Positions 21,701 to 33,519 of a stretch of 64,000 nt of DNA are shown here, piece by piece. The notes under the pieces are model-generated. The model searched no databases, was not told the origin of the DNA, and was given only the letters and a program-made list of their open reading frames with translations. Origin of the DNA: Theristus sp. LFF4_11. Lineage: Eukaryota > Nematoda > Chromadorea > Monhysterida > Xyalidae. Every line of letters begins with the position of its first letter. Position 1 is the stretch's first letter. The DNA lies in contig JASANC010001250.1 in the NCBI GenBank assembly GCA_030248135.1, forward strand, positions 1-64,000, given 5' to 3'. The translations under genes were made by a program, and so were the position numbers.

Positions 21701-22914
21701 CGCCGGATGGATCGGCCGAGTCTTTCTGGCGGTCTCGGTCTCGTTTTCGCTTCTTTTTCGGCGGCGGCGCCAGTGGTTGGAGCGCTTTGGTTTGCGTCTG
21801 CAAATGATGATGAACGTTGCGTTCCGATTTTGCATGTTGTGTTATTGGGTTAATACTAAAAACCATGGTGTTTTTACGCAACCCGTCAATGACGCACAAA
21901 ACAAGACTTTGAACTGACGCAATTTTTTACCCGTTTGCGTCAAACTGACGCAAAAGAGTTTCGACGAAATAACCAGCTGTATAAACCACTGAAATCGACC
22001 TGCGGTTGTGTCAGCTGCGACGTCGGCGGCGGCGATACAACCGTGTCCGGATCGGTTGCCAGGCATACTTGGAACAGACGCTGCAGTTCCAACTCGCGAC
22101 GCATGTCTATTGTGACGAGATGCTGAGCAGAAATTGGCGCAAAATTGCTGTTTCTTTTCGTTTGACAATTCAGCTGTTGTTTGTGATGGTATGCTGAGTC
22201 AAAGTATGAAGACTTGTTTCTAACACTGCATTGTTCCATATCCATAGTCATCCACAGCCACGCACACACGATACTCTGTCTACAGCACAGCAATGCTGCA
22301 CCGTCACAAACTCACAGGCATCCATACATATTAAAGCAGCGCGTGTGTGTGTGCGTAACTGTGCAACATTACGGTGTTAAAACAAAGTGAAGGTCTTCAG
22401 ACTAAGACTGGCACTTTCAAAATGATTTGTAAAAAATACAGCTTGTGGAGGCGGCCGTGCACAGAATGCATGCATCACGAGACCACCAACCAATCAGCTA
22501 GTTGGATATGTTATTGAGTTAGACTTAGAAAGAAACAGACTGTTGGTTGGTATAGTATAGGTATAGTATTGGTATAGGTATAGGAGGACACGAAAAAAAC
22601 TACCCGGTCTCAAAACCAAGCGACCCCGTCGTCCTCAAAAACCGGGGACTCTGTGAAAATAATGCAAAAGCCACCTGCGAGAAGGCCGCCGCCGTCGGGT
22701 GCGCCTCGCAGACATGGTGGACGAGCGAGATTTTCGTCGCGAACGGTCGCGCACAGATGCAGCACGCGAACGGCAGATAACGACAGTGGTCACGACACAA
22801 GTGCGTCCAGAGCAACGTCGACTGCATGAATCGGCGACCGCATCGTCCGCCATAAACGCACACGAACCGGGCGTCCTGCACCGTCGCCGTCGCCGTCGCC
22901 GTTGTTGGCGTCAT
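18704..22914 (-). CDS. Multi-finger C2H2 zinc-finger protein (putative transcription factor)
   Basis: Seven exons: 22914-22675, 22122-22000, 21797-21528, 20992-20678, 20310-20194, 19881-19639 and 19273-18704; 625 residues, and every intron is phase 0. The start is ATG 22914, with an in-frame TGA just upstream. Eight C2H2-type fingers are visible: two at residues 19-72 (FVCVYGGRCGRRF.., CCICARPFATK..), three across exon junctions (CAVCH|..HMRVH; CDKCPELYFSTDDALQ|AHRQTAEH; CSVCGEQ|..NKHKRCH), and three in the last exon (CALCTCGTYF.., CNVCGVSVEAKYLLKHEDLH, CDVCPETYFLTEREKMRH..). Between them are S/T-rich and K/R-rich linkers with likely nuclear signals (PPPKKKRKRDRDR, KAKAKKKKVFKKR). A nuclear DNA-binding role is inferred; target and orthology are unknown. 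Finger spacings (13 between C and H) are slightly long. Confidence 0.85.
19480..19640. repeat. CACA-rich hairpin element in a zinc-finger gene intron
   Basis: GGCACGGTCACAAACAAACA is mirrored by TGTGTGTGTGTGTGGTGCGA and ATGCAACATTAC. It abuts the donor side of the 19881-19639 exon. It is the same family as the 1.0 and 1.8 kb copies. Confidence 0.5.
22280..22530. repeat. CACA-rich hairpin element followed by a partial palindromic element
   Basis: 22285-22410 carries CAGCAATGCTGCACCGTCAC and the GTAACTGTGCAACATTACGG mirror plus the GGTCTTCAGACTAAGACT tail. 22440-22530 has GGAGGCGG..GCATGCATCACG and CCAACCAATCAGCTA of the palindromic family. Both are in the first intron of the zinc-finger gene. 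Confidence 0.5.
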
Positions 22915-24563
22915 CGTGGTCGTGCGTCAGTGGTTTGTTGGTTCTTCTGGTTTTGATCTTTATTGAGCGTCTCGATGTGTATTGTTTGAGTCTTCTGAAA
23001 TCATACAAAACGTGACGTTAACAAAATGATCCCCACAAAACAACTGGACAACAATGCAGCTCAACAATTTAAAAAACACAAGAGACAAAACGAAAACCAC
23101 ACAGGCAGGCTGAACGCTGCACAGGCTGGCAATATGCGATGTGTCAGTGCAGTGCTCTGAAACATCTGCATTTTTCACTGCGTAGACATGCAGTCGCTGT
23201 GAAGCAGGCCCGGCCAGACTTGTGTTTGTACATGTAGAATGACAGCCACAAACAAGACTGTTTGGTTTTGAATGGATGGACACAATGATATTTTAGCGCC
23301 ACTTTTGCATATTTGCAACAACAGTCAACAACAACTGGGCGGGACAAATAATACGAACACCAGCTGAAGTGCAACACTTTCATTGCAATCAGTAATGGAA
23401 CGAAGTGGTGTTGGAAACAAACAGCCAATCAAATCAACAAGCTCAATTTCAGATTTTCTTGATGGCGATAGTGCACAGGGTATGTTTGAGTGGAAAACTG
23501 ATCTTCTGGCGAACCTCATTAAGATGCCGATGAGAGGATAGAAATATTAAAAAAGTCATTGAACACCCGTTGTACATGCGTCTGTGTTGTTGGAGACGTC
23601 ATGAATGACTTGGCTATTGCGCCACGCAGCGGATTAACTACGAGGCAAGGTCATGGGAACTGGGACCAGCGTTCCAATGCAGTAATTGGTGTGACGTTAG
23701 ATTGCATTTTTGTGGGTGCATGCCACAAATCCCATTAATCCTATTAGGTGCAATAAACATTGAATATCATTCGATTGACTTGCGAAAAACAAAATGTGAT
23801 GTCCAATTCGCACCAATGAACATTATCGAATACAAAGAAAGCCATCCTAACCTATGTTCAAGAGTTCCGGAGTTTGGCACTGTCCGGATTCGCGTGATGT
23901 TTCAAGTTTCAAATTGTCTTCCTTGTTGGGTTATGGTACGAAGCGAAGCGGTGAGAGGTCAGAACACAAAAATTCGCTGCATCTTGCTGGAAATCTGAAA
24001 AGCGCAATGATGGATTTTTGGTTCAGAGCAATTACTGATTTCGAAAAAAATATACTGAGGAAACTAGAAACCTCTCCCTTCTCCTTTCAAACTACTTTAC
24101 AAAACAAACTTTGATCGTGCTACTCAATTTATATTTTATTTATTTCTGTCTGAAATTCAAAACTCGTTCACACGATGGATGAACTCAAATCAAGATGACG
24201 ACAAAACACAAAAATGACGAACATAAAAAAGATATCATTGCCAAAGTAAGAAGCTAATCAATAGGAGTCTCAAAACCAAATATGTACACACCAAACACAC
24301 ACCCGTTTGCATTCAATGCACCTGAATATCTGTTGGCTGCATCAAACTTCTTTGACTTAATCGGCGCTTTCTCAAAACAGAACAAACAAAGCAGTCAATC
24401 AGAGAAATTTATATCATCAAGTAAACCACAAATGTCATCAATCCGGTATTCCGGTTAACCGGTGAAACGAGCGGTATTAGCGTCGTTGGCGGCACCCCGT
24501 TTGCAGCAGCGCCTGCTCTGTATGCACGTTTCACAGTGTCACTGCCGTCGACACCAGCAAGCG
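22915..24563. other. Spacer between zinc-finger and FLYWCH-BESS genes
   Basis: No exon series seen. It should hold the zinc-finger promoter (near 22.9-23.5 kb, read leftwards) and the 3' untranslated region of the FLYWCH-BESS gene. Confidence 0.4.
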
Positions 24564-27500
24564 CTATTTGTCGTTGCTGTCCCCAAATCGCACGTCATAC
24601 AGCACTTGCTGAATGCGAATGCGTGCTCGCGCGCGCTGCTCCTCGGTCATCCGTTCGAGTTCATCGCCGACGGATCGAATGAAGTGGAACTCTCGTAAAT
24701 GCGACAAATTCGTGTCGACTCTCGGAGTTTCGAAAGCGGCGTTTAGACTTTCGGATCGACTGTGGTCAGCTGCGGAAATGGGATTCGGACTTGACCGGCT
24801 GGGCGAATTCGAACGGCTACCGGGCGAGCCGACTTGGTACGGTTGATGTGGCATATGATTGGTGATGGAGGGTGAGTTTTTCGACGACGACGTCGTCGTC
24901 TTTGTTTGGTGACGTTTCGGCGTGGGTCGACTCTGAAAGACGGGATTCTGTTATTCGCAGTTTTCAACAATCACACAGCTCTGAACAGGTTGCTGGACTG
25001 CGAAAATAAAAAAAAACTCGTAGCGAAATTACAACCAAAGAAATTATCCTATTGCTTTGCTCAATTTGAGTTTTTTTCACGATCACGTGTTTTGCATCAC
25101 AACGGTTGCGAAACCACAACGGTTCAAATGCAACGTGGCTGGTTGCATTGATTGCATATCATGCAGACAATGTTTTATTTGACTGCACACCCTGCTTGTT
25201 TGTCACTCATTCAAACTCCCACAAACATCCAGCATCTAAAAAACATGAATTTTCTGTTTACCGGTGAAAACACAGTGCCGCCGCACGCAACGGAATCGAA
25301 ATTATCAGCGACATGGAGCGGCATTTCTGAAGCGGTTGCATTTGTCACCCATTCTGAACCGTTGGAGAAACTGAAAATTTGATGAAAATAACAGTGAGTG
25401 ATCATGTAAACGCAAACTGTGTGAAGGTTGAGTGAAACTTGAATCTGGTTGACTGGTCGAATCTGGCTTTTGAATCTAGAATTTAGGATTTTGAAAAAAG
25501 TCCAACTGAAAAATATTAATAATCCGCGAACCGTGCACTCTGATCCGAATCATGGAAACGTGCATGGGGCGAATTCGGCTGAAAACGCGAAGTCGCCAAA
25601 GCTGAAATCCGAATGAATGTGGTGTGGGTGCCGTGCGTCACATTGGCTTCACGAGTTGCGGTGTTCTTCATTTGACTTTAATGTCCGTATTAGTACAGAA
25701 TGGCCGAGTGCATATGGCAGTTTTTTTTAGGCGCAAGGGGCGCACAAAATTTGAACGGAAAAAATACGTATAGAAACCCAATTGTGTGTCAAATTTGACG
25801 TGTTTTTGTAACTAATTGATTCTTCGTGCTATTTTGTTCATTCGTTCTCCCTTTTGCACACATCATTAGGAATTATCTTGACATTCTTGAAAAAGACAAC
25901 TCCTGGCCTGCGACTGATCCCGCCTCGATGGAGAATACAAGGACTGTCTTATTTATTTGGTTGTGTTGTATATCGTAGCTGTGTCGAGTCTGATTCAGTT
26001 GAAGTGAGGTCGTATTTTTTTCAGTTTCTTCACTTTTTTTCACAAAAGAAAAACACTCACAATTCGATCCAGGCATTGAACGGAAATCGCCGATTTGACC
26101 GGAACTATCCCGGACTCGCTCTTCCAATCCATCCGCACCAGCGTTCACGCGTTGTTGTTGTTCAACTGCGAATTGTTTCCATTGCTGTATGCTTGTCGGT
26201 TCCGCTCTCCCATTGTCACCACCACCATCAGACTGGTGTGGTGAAGCAGTTCGGTATCGTTTCTTGGCGAATGTCGCGCTTCGCTCGCCTCTGATTGGCG
26301 GTGTCGGCTGCTGTTGTTGGTGAAGTTGACATTCGGTTTGAATTTCGCGCGCTTTCACCTGATCGTCAGGATCCCGCTCCAACAAACTCGCTCGATCCAA
26401 GAGGCAACTGGTCGCGCGCACCGCTTCAACGGCGCCAATTTCTTTCTGTTTCGCCGGGCTGCCGCCGTCTCTTGACAGTTCAGCACCGGTTTCTTCGGCG
26501 CCTCGCTGATTAGCTACATGCAAATCGCTGATCGCTGTTGGTTCGTCCATCATCGTCTCAACGGGCAGACCGTTCAGCGACGCCAAATCGACCATTCTGT
26601 CATGGGCGTCGTCGTCGTCATCGGCTGGCTCACTCTTCACGTCGTCCAGCCGACTTTGTTCTTTCTGCAGCCGTTCCATCGCCTGCAGACGTCGCCGCCG
26701 TATGGCGTTCGGGTCGCCGGCGTGGTTGTGCCAGTTGATGACCTGCGATTTTGAATAAACAAACTATGATCTTTGATTTTGGATATTGACCAGGAACAAA
26801 ATATTGTTTTTTTTCTTCCAACGTTCGAGTCTAACCGTTTGTCGTCGTACTGGACATTTTTTATTTGTAGCGTTAGCAATGAAACACTAAAAAAACCACC
26901 GTACCTTTATGACGCGTCCATTTCGTACGTGCACGCGACCAGCACAGGCAGGTCTCTGGAATCGGGACGATTTATATTTGCAACGCCAAATCGTCACAAG
27001 CGGATCACGACGCGACGTGAACGGCATCGACTGCGTGTATTCGTAGCTGAGGAGAATTATGAATGAAAACTATTTTCCGAGGAGTCGCTCCCTCTTATGA
27101 CAAGTGTCCGTGACATACATCCCTCACTTGAAAATCAAGTTGATCCATCCTAAAAATAACGGAAAGCTGGAACCTGCTAAACTTGAAGTCCATTAATCAA
27201 TATGGCAAAAAAGCGTCTTACGGCATGAATCCAATTTTCAATTGCATAGCAAAAACAGAATTTTTTACCCAATTTTACCCAAATGAATCACAGAATTGGT
27301 GGCGATTACGACGCGTCTTGAAGAATACGCCCGGCGTTTGAATTGAATCATCGAATTCACTCATTGCTAATGGGTGAATTTGGCAATTATTGATACCATT
27401 GATTGCCGGTTGATCGGGGTTCATGCGATCTGTGGCCAAAAAAATAGAAACCGATCTTCAAGCCGAGTATCTGTGCTTTTGGTTTTGCGACGCAATGCGC

Positions 27501-27842
27501 GTATGGAGGAGTGAGCAGTTTCATGCTTAACGCGGGAATTCAAAATTAGTCAAGTGATCCGAAGTATCATGAGGTGAAATTCCCAATGCACGCCTCGGCG
27601 GTGCTCGATCCTGCGAACGCAAAAAGTAACTCACCGTGACTGTTTATCAGCGCTTCAATTGCCAACTGGCCGTCATTTTCTGCAACTAGAAGAGGCATTT
27701 GATTCGACGTTGACGTCGTTTCAAACATTTCAGCATTTTGATTTATTGCTCTTAATGATTCAGGCGTATTGTCAAATACGAATAGGTTGTTGTTTTGTTG
27801 ATCAGTTTCAGTTGTCGACATCGCCTCGCTGTCTTCCGCCAT
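24564..27842 (-). CDS. FLYWCH zinc finger plus BESS domain protein
   Basis: Seven exons, all phases closing: 27842-27635, 27149-27128 (a 22-nt microexon), 27046-26905, 26742-26061, 25601-25532, 25370-25262 and 24932-24564; 533 residues. The FLYWCH finger spans about residues 70-131: INLIFNYEYTQ from the microexon, W97-R-C99, C111 (PACAGRVHVRNGRVI) and H129-N-H131, the four expected ligands. FLYWCH fingers bind DNA or protein. The middle is Q/D/E-rich and probably disordered. The last 45 residues form a BESS motif (VGDELERMTEEQRARARIRI, QQVLYDVRF), a protein-interaction module of MADF/BESS factors such as Adf-1 and Dip3. The neighbour at 29.6-32.3 kb has the same C-terminus behind an MADF domain. 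A nuclear regulator is inferred. Confidence 0.8.
25690..25930 (-). repeat. Dispersed repeat family, second minus copy
   Basis: The reverse complement matches the 2110-2290 repeat, including CGAGGCGGGATCAGTCGCAG and AAAAAGACAACTCC-type blocks. It lies in an intron of the FLYWCH-BESS gene, between the exons at 26742-26061 and 25601-25532. Confidence 0.55.
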
Positions 27843-29632
27843 TTTCAGGCTTAGTGCGCGCTGATTGGTCAGATTTGAACTGTATATTCTTGATCGATCG
27901 TTCGACCGGTGAATGAGTGCCGGAGGGTTAATGTCATAAAATGACCTTCTGAAAATAATCGTCACATTTTTTTCCCTATCACTGTTGTTAGACGACTTTT
28001 AGAAAACCTGATACTAAGACATACTGATCGTTTTGCTGACATACAGACATAACAGACATACCCTATTTATTTTTTGTAACGGTGGCCACAAAGGAACAAC
28101 AAAACACTTGGCCAATGGCCAGTATCAAAAAAGCAAAGTAGTCCAGTAGTGTTGCATCACCATTGAGCTCCTGAAGTTAAATAATGTAACCACCCTCACA
28201 CTAATGCACCTTTTTTCCACGTAAACTGATTCATCAAAATCACTGTCTGCTCTTTAACGTGATGTGAACCGTGAGGAAACTGAAATGTATTGTTGTGTCA
28301 TGAATGTATTTAGGCACGCTCAATTGTACAGCACCGCTGGACAACTGGGCTTTTATGAAACTATAGCTGGCCTGACCTTGAGGTGACCTGAAAGAATAAA
28401 AAAAAAGAACTGCAGATTTGAAAAGACTTCAACAGAATGAAGAAGTCCAACAAAAATGGAACGCAAAATAACAGAGGAGAGAAAACTGAAAAATAGAGAA
28501 AACACTGCTGTATGTTCGGCAACGAAACACACCCTACCGTCTACACTGACAATTTTAAACGCGGCCCATGCACAAGACACACTAATACTCAGATACGCCC
28601 GCACGCAGTATCTAACAAATGGGCCGTACAAGCCGAAGCCAAAGCAAAACGCGCGCAGAAATAATCAATAAACAGTGCCCATACGTTGCAGTCTGCCTGT
28701 TTTTGGCGCTTGGTCGTTGAAAGTGCTTGGTCGGCCAAAACAGTGGTGCGAACAAATTGTAAGATTGTGGTCTTGCGGGTTTTGTGGCTAAACAAAAAAT
28801 TCGACGGGAATGGAACAACAAAACTGTTGCGCTCTCTGATTGGCTGTTCGATCATTTAACCAATCAGAATTTTTACGACAAATGCAGCCAATAAACGAGC
28901 TACACACAGTGCTCCATGCCTCAAATTAAAGTGTCAACTGAAAACTGTCTTTCTGAAGATTGGTTGCATGCTTGATTACTAGCACCAAAAACAACAGGCA
29001 AATACGTGTGACATTATTTTAACACTGGCGTTCAATAAAGTATCATAAAGCTGCGATTTCTTCACCATTCATTTATTCGAGCCGCATAAACACAAAGCAC
29101 ACACAAAGTAAAAATGCGATATACAGATTTTGATAGCAATGAAAAATGAAACGGAAATTTGAAGCAAAAAATCTGAAAACACAAACTGGAAACTCAATCA
29201 TACAGTAAAGCAGGCCGTCAATTACGTATCAGGCTCATATAAGGTTCTCCCAATACAACAATCATATAAAACGATCACAGAAATAGTTATTTTGATTCTG
29301 ATGAGTTTATCTCATACGAAGCCGGTTATTCAAGGAAGACGATTTCCCTTCACGAGAAAAAACAACTGGTATCATGTCACGAGCGCACGACATAGACGTC
29401 CAGCTTGCATAATCTTGCTTCCGTCTAATGTCTGTCGACATATAAACATCCTGGGCAGGTGGTCCATGTTAGCCGACCACCTGTCCAGTGACTTTCAGCC
29501 ATTTTTTTGAAAACCGTCAAAACCTGCCGTTTGTCCAGTGCGTTTGTCGCCGAATACGTTTTGAAACAAAAAAATGACAATGGCCGACCATGTCGTGGTG
29601 AGACCGGACTGGACTGGACGGCCTTTTCAGCG
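27843..29632. other. Spacer between FLYWCH-BESS and MADF-BESS genes
   Basis: No exon series seen. It contains several CCAAT-type boxes (GCTGATTGGTCA near 27859, CTGATTGGCTG near 28838, ACCAATCAGA near 28858, GCAGCCAATAAA near 28885). A hairpin-like GGCAGGTGGTC/GACCACCTG pair lies near 29455-29490. Confidence 0.45.
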
Positions 29633-32262
29633 TCACGGATCATCAACATTCGCAAACTTCACATCGTACAGAACTTGTTGAATTTGAATTTTCGCGCGCG
29701 CCCGCTGCTCCGCGGTCATGTCCTGCATTTGTTCGGCGACCGACTGCGCGAACAGTGACTCCGTCAACGTTCTCGGAGTTCCGTCCGGGTTTCTGCTGGC
29801 GCTGAACGGACGCATCGTCGGGAACACGACAGCTGGCGTCTGCTGGTCAGTGGCTGGCGACATCTCGATGCCAGCACAGCCGCCGCCGCCAACACAGCTG
29901 CCGGTTTCGCTGGTTCGATCTTCGCCTCTGCGTTCGTTTTACAATCCATTTCTATATTGTACGCGAGCAGCTGATTATGTTGGTTGTAATGTAATTCATA
30001 TATCAGCTCGGCGTTGCGGCGAAAGCTGCATGGTAGTCATATGGCTGCTTTTCCTGCGAGCTCACGAAAATCGTACACGCGTTTAGCGGCGCTGTGAGGC
30101 GCATGCCAGGGACCGCACCCGCCGGAATACCAAGGAGGCTGAGCTGCCCACGGTGGCGCGCACCAGCACTCCCCGGTGGACCACGCGGCACAATTGGGCA
30201 CTTTGCGGACAACCGATTTTTTTTTTGATTTTGGATGGGAAATGCGTGTGAAAGACGAACGACAGAAAGCATCCATCACGTGATCACCGCCAACCAATCA
30301 GCTAAATGTCTGTGATGTGTTTAGAATTCGACTGTATGCGCTGCACACACCAACCGAGGCTCATTTGCTGGTTGATGCGACGTCGACGGCAGTATCACGC
30401 TCTGATGGACGTAGCGCACGTCCGGCGGCTGCGAGGACGATTTCTTCGTCGGTTTCACGTGCAATGGTTGCTGCTGCAAAACGACCATCTTTTAATGAGA
30501 ATCACTGATTGCCCGCAAAGTCTTACTTATACAAGCGGTCTTTGATGATGCTGTCTGTTGTAAAATATAACATACCATATAAACACACAGAACAGAGGCA
30601 TAGTAGAAAAAACGCGCGCATACACAGACACACGCTGACACGGGGATACCACAGCGAAAACAGTGTTCGTTCGTTTGTGGTGATCGTGCAACATTACAGT
30701 GTCACTTTTACAACAAAGTGACACTGTCTTCCGACCAGGTTTTACCGCATGAGCAGGTTTTGATTGAGCGATCAGATCACGGTTGACGAAAAAGACCACC
30801 ACAGTACCACTAGCACAACGGCGGTTGCCACAAACTGCACCACCACAACCGAGCAGACAAACCAACCGCATGTAACACCGGCGGAAAGCACGTGTCCACA
30901 TCGTACGAAGGGGTGGCACTGCCCGTGTCGGAGGTGTCTCGATCCTCGAATCTGCAAAAAAACCATTTCAATCAAATTCTAAACTCGAAACTGTTGACCG
31001 TCAAATACTCAACCAATCAGCGTTCAACAAAAACAACTCAAAAGGTAACTTCGCTTTTACGACACACAAAAAATCGATAAAAAACATGCAGTTTTGAGCG
31101 CTAAAAAACTTTGGAATTTGCACCCTGATCGGCTGCATCGAGTTTTTTTAGACCAATCAGTGAATCTAACAGAAAAACAGCCAATCAGCGAATTGCACAT
31201 AATTTATTGACTAATCCAAATATGCTGCTGATCGGCAAGCACACCGGACGAAATGATCGGACCGGAGTGTTGCTCGAATTTCAGTTTACTCATGCACGTT
31301 AATTGGTCAAACGCGAACGACGCAGCCAATCAGCGTGCCAGATTCAAAAACAACACGCAAACGTACACGGCACGCCATTTGTTTCGTCGCGCGCGCGGCC
31401 GAAGGGTCGTCAGATATGGGTCGAGGAAACGCAGCTCTTTCGCGTAGGTTGGCCTGCAAAGTTTCACACAAAAAAACGTAATTTTGCGCTGAAAATTAGG
31501 TGAATGGGTATGACTAGAAACAAAATGCCGCAACTGTTACGCACTGAAAAACTGCGCAACTGGGTATGATCAAATACGAAGAGCCTCATTTGTTGTATAA
31601 AAAACTGCGCAAATGAGTGTGGTGATCAGAGATACAATAGGGCTGCAGTTAACCAGCGTCCGAGCGATTCGCCTGTCGCGTTCTGGAGGGGGTCGAAAAA
31701 TATCGTTGACGACTAACGTGCAGCCTACTTGACGCCGAAATTGGTGAACACCTCATCATCCGGGGTGGCGATGGCGATGGTGGTAAAAAAACGAACAAGA
31801 ACCAGCAAAACAGTCCTGGTGTACACCGAATTGACCAAGTTCAATAATCCAAATGAACCCAAAAAAGCGCCTTGAAAACCGAAAAAAATCCCTCAGCTTA
31901 CTCACATCCAGGACACCCATTTGTTCTGCAGCGTGCGCTTGTAGCTGTCGCGGATGTTCTTGAAGTGTTTCATTGCTTCGTCGGCTGCAATGAAAATTTG
32001 CGTTTTTTTGTCTCGACACGGTTTTTTTGGTGAGACAAATTCTCAGTTCACTCAGTAAAGTGCACAAGCGCTTCAGGAAAGAACTCTTGACGCTTTCACG
32101 AAGCTCAACGCAGCACTGACGTGTGATGCCGATCTCAGCGGCCACCTCCTCCCAAGCCTCCTGACGGGCGTCCAAGTCGCCGTCGTGGTTGTAGAGACAC
32201 TCGCGCGGTTTCACCGCTCTGACCAGCCGTAACCGTAATTGTTGACATTTGTATCCGGGCAT
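29633..32262 (-). CDS. MADF-BESS transcription factor (Adf-1/Dip3-like)
   Basis: Six exons with closing phases: 32262-32100, 31984-31906, 31453-31367, 30951-30867, 30473-30355 and 29927-29633; 275 residues. The MADF (Myb/SANT-like) DNA-binding domain covers about residues 8-96: LRLRLVRAVKPRECLYNHDG, QEAWEEVAAEIGIT, then AMKHFKNIRDSYKRTL, and YAKELRFLDPYL. The BESS motif near the C-terminus reads LFAQSVAEQMQDMTAEQRAR, AKIQIQQVLYDVKF. Family members bind DNA through MADF and associate through BESS. The start ATG 32262 has good context (AACAAAATG). Two donors are GTTGGT. It lies 1.8 kb upstream of the FLYWCH-BESS gene on the same strand. Confidence 0.88.
30260..30340. repeat. Partial palindromic element in a MADF-BESS intron
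   Basis: It carries CATCACGTGATCACCGCCAA, CCAATCAGCT and a terminal TAGAATTCGACTGT, matching the right half of the 9712-9881 element. Confidence 0.5.
30570..30745. repeat. CACA-rich hairpin element in a MADF-BESS intron
   Basis: ATAAACACACAGAACAGAGG is mirrored by TTCGTTTGTGGTGATCGTGC, then AACATTACAGTGTC and a GTCTTCCGACCAGG tail. It is the same family as 1740-1910. Confidence 0.5.
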
Positions 32263-33519
32263 TTTGTTTCGCAATCGCACAGAAATCCTGGTCCGAGATC
32301 AGATCTTTTTGAACTTCTGAAAAGGCTGATTGGCTGGGTGTCACGAGAGCAATACGGCCAATCAGAACGGTCGGAACACAAACGCCTCCTGGGTGAGTGG
32401 TGTTTTCACGATCATGATGATGTCAAACAGCAACAACACAATGTTTCCTGCAGTGAACGGATTGGGTGCATTTGAGTCGCGTGCGCTATTATACGCTGCA
32501 CTTCGGCCAATCAGCGTACGGATTTGAGTGCGCGAGTTTTCTTTCGAATGCTCGAAACAGCAGTGGTACGACATTTTTTTGTGTGAAAAAGATACAAGAA
32601 CAGTTTTTTCGGTGCTGTCATGTATCGTGGATGTGTCAACCAGCATGTTTTGTGACTCACAATAACCGCAGAATTGCTTTGAACGTTCATTCAACTCACA
32701 TGCACTTGTAGTATTGATTTGCAACTGATAAACCACAGCACACAGACACATTCAGATTGGCTAAAATGAACCAGTAAAGTTTCCACAACAAAAAAAAACC
32801 CAAGCCAATCAGCTGATTGAACACAATAAAACTACATGCACAGAGAAATGGGCTGAAACAGTTCAAAACAAAAAAACACCGGTACTGCTGCAACTAAAGA
32901 AAGAACGAATATCAGTTACAGCCTTGAAAGCCGTCGTAAAAAGATCTCACATAAGATTACTAACGGTATAAAAATTTACAACCGTGAAAGAAAATCAAAC
33001 TCTCTTTAAAAGATATCTTGCGTAAACTGTACAAAAATTCATCATTTGTCAGGTAAAAATTGGAATACCGCACAAAGGCTTGAAGTAAATGCTGTAAAAC
33101 GACATGAAACAAAAAACAACAACAACAAAGTTGAACACATGGTAAATCCAAGGAAATTACAATTGAGTTGTTGCATAATAATCCCGCCAAAAAGTGTTCG
33201 AAAGACACTGACACCACTTTCAGTGTTTTCGTCTTGTCATTTTGCCTGTAGTAATCTTGAAAAATATGTGAGTTTGGAAAGAAATTTAATAATAAGGCAC
33301 ACAAACAACGGAAGGCACATTCATGTTGAAGCATACCACTTCACGGCGCTTCACTTCAAAAACAGTGAAGCAAACAAAAAAACAGTAATCCTTGATTTCT
33401 GTTTCCAAATTGCCACTAGTTTAGTTGCTATGCTGATATTAATAATAATAATACAACTGCAATTCATAGTTCATGCAACGTCCTTAAATGTGCTTCAACA
33501 TTGAAACCGCCCCAATTCC
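32263..33519. other. Spacer between TBC and MADF-BESS genes
   Basis: No exon series seen. It holds at least four CCAAT boxes (GCTGATTGGCTG near 32325, GGCCAATCAGAA near 32353, GGCCAATCAGCG near 32506, AGCCAATCAGCTGATTG near 32802), some within 100 bp of the MADF-BESS start. Confidence 0.45.

Noticed and set aside
21464..21835. Arg/Ser-rich frames on both strands
   Set aside because: They are shifted frames of the real exon 21797-21528, whose frame has in-phase splice sites.
25873..26679. One uninterrupted 268-codon gene
   Set aside because: It is exon 4 of the FLYWCH-BESS gene read on into its intron past the GTGAGT donor at 26060.
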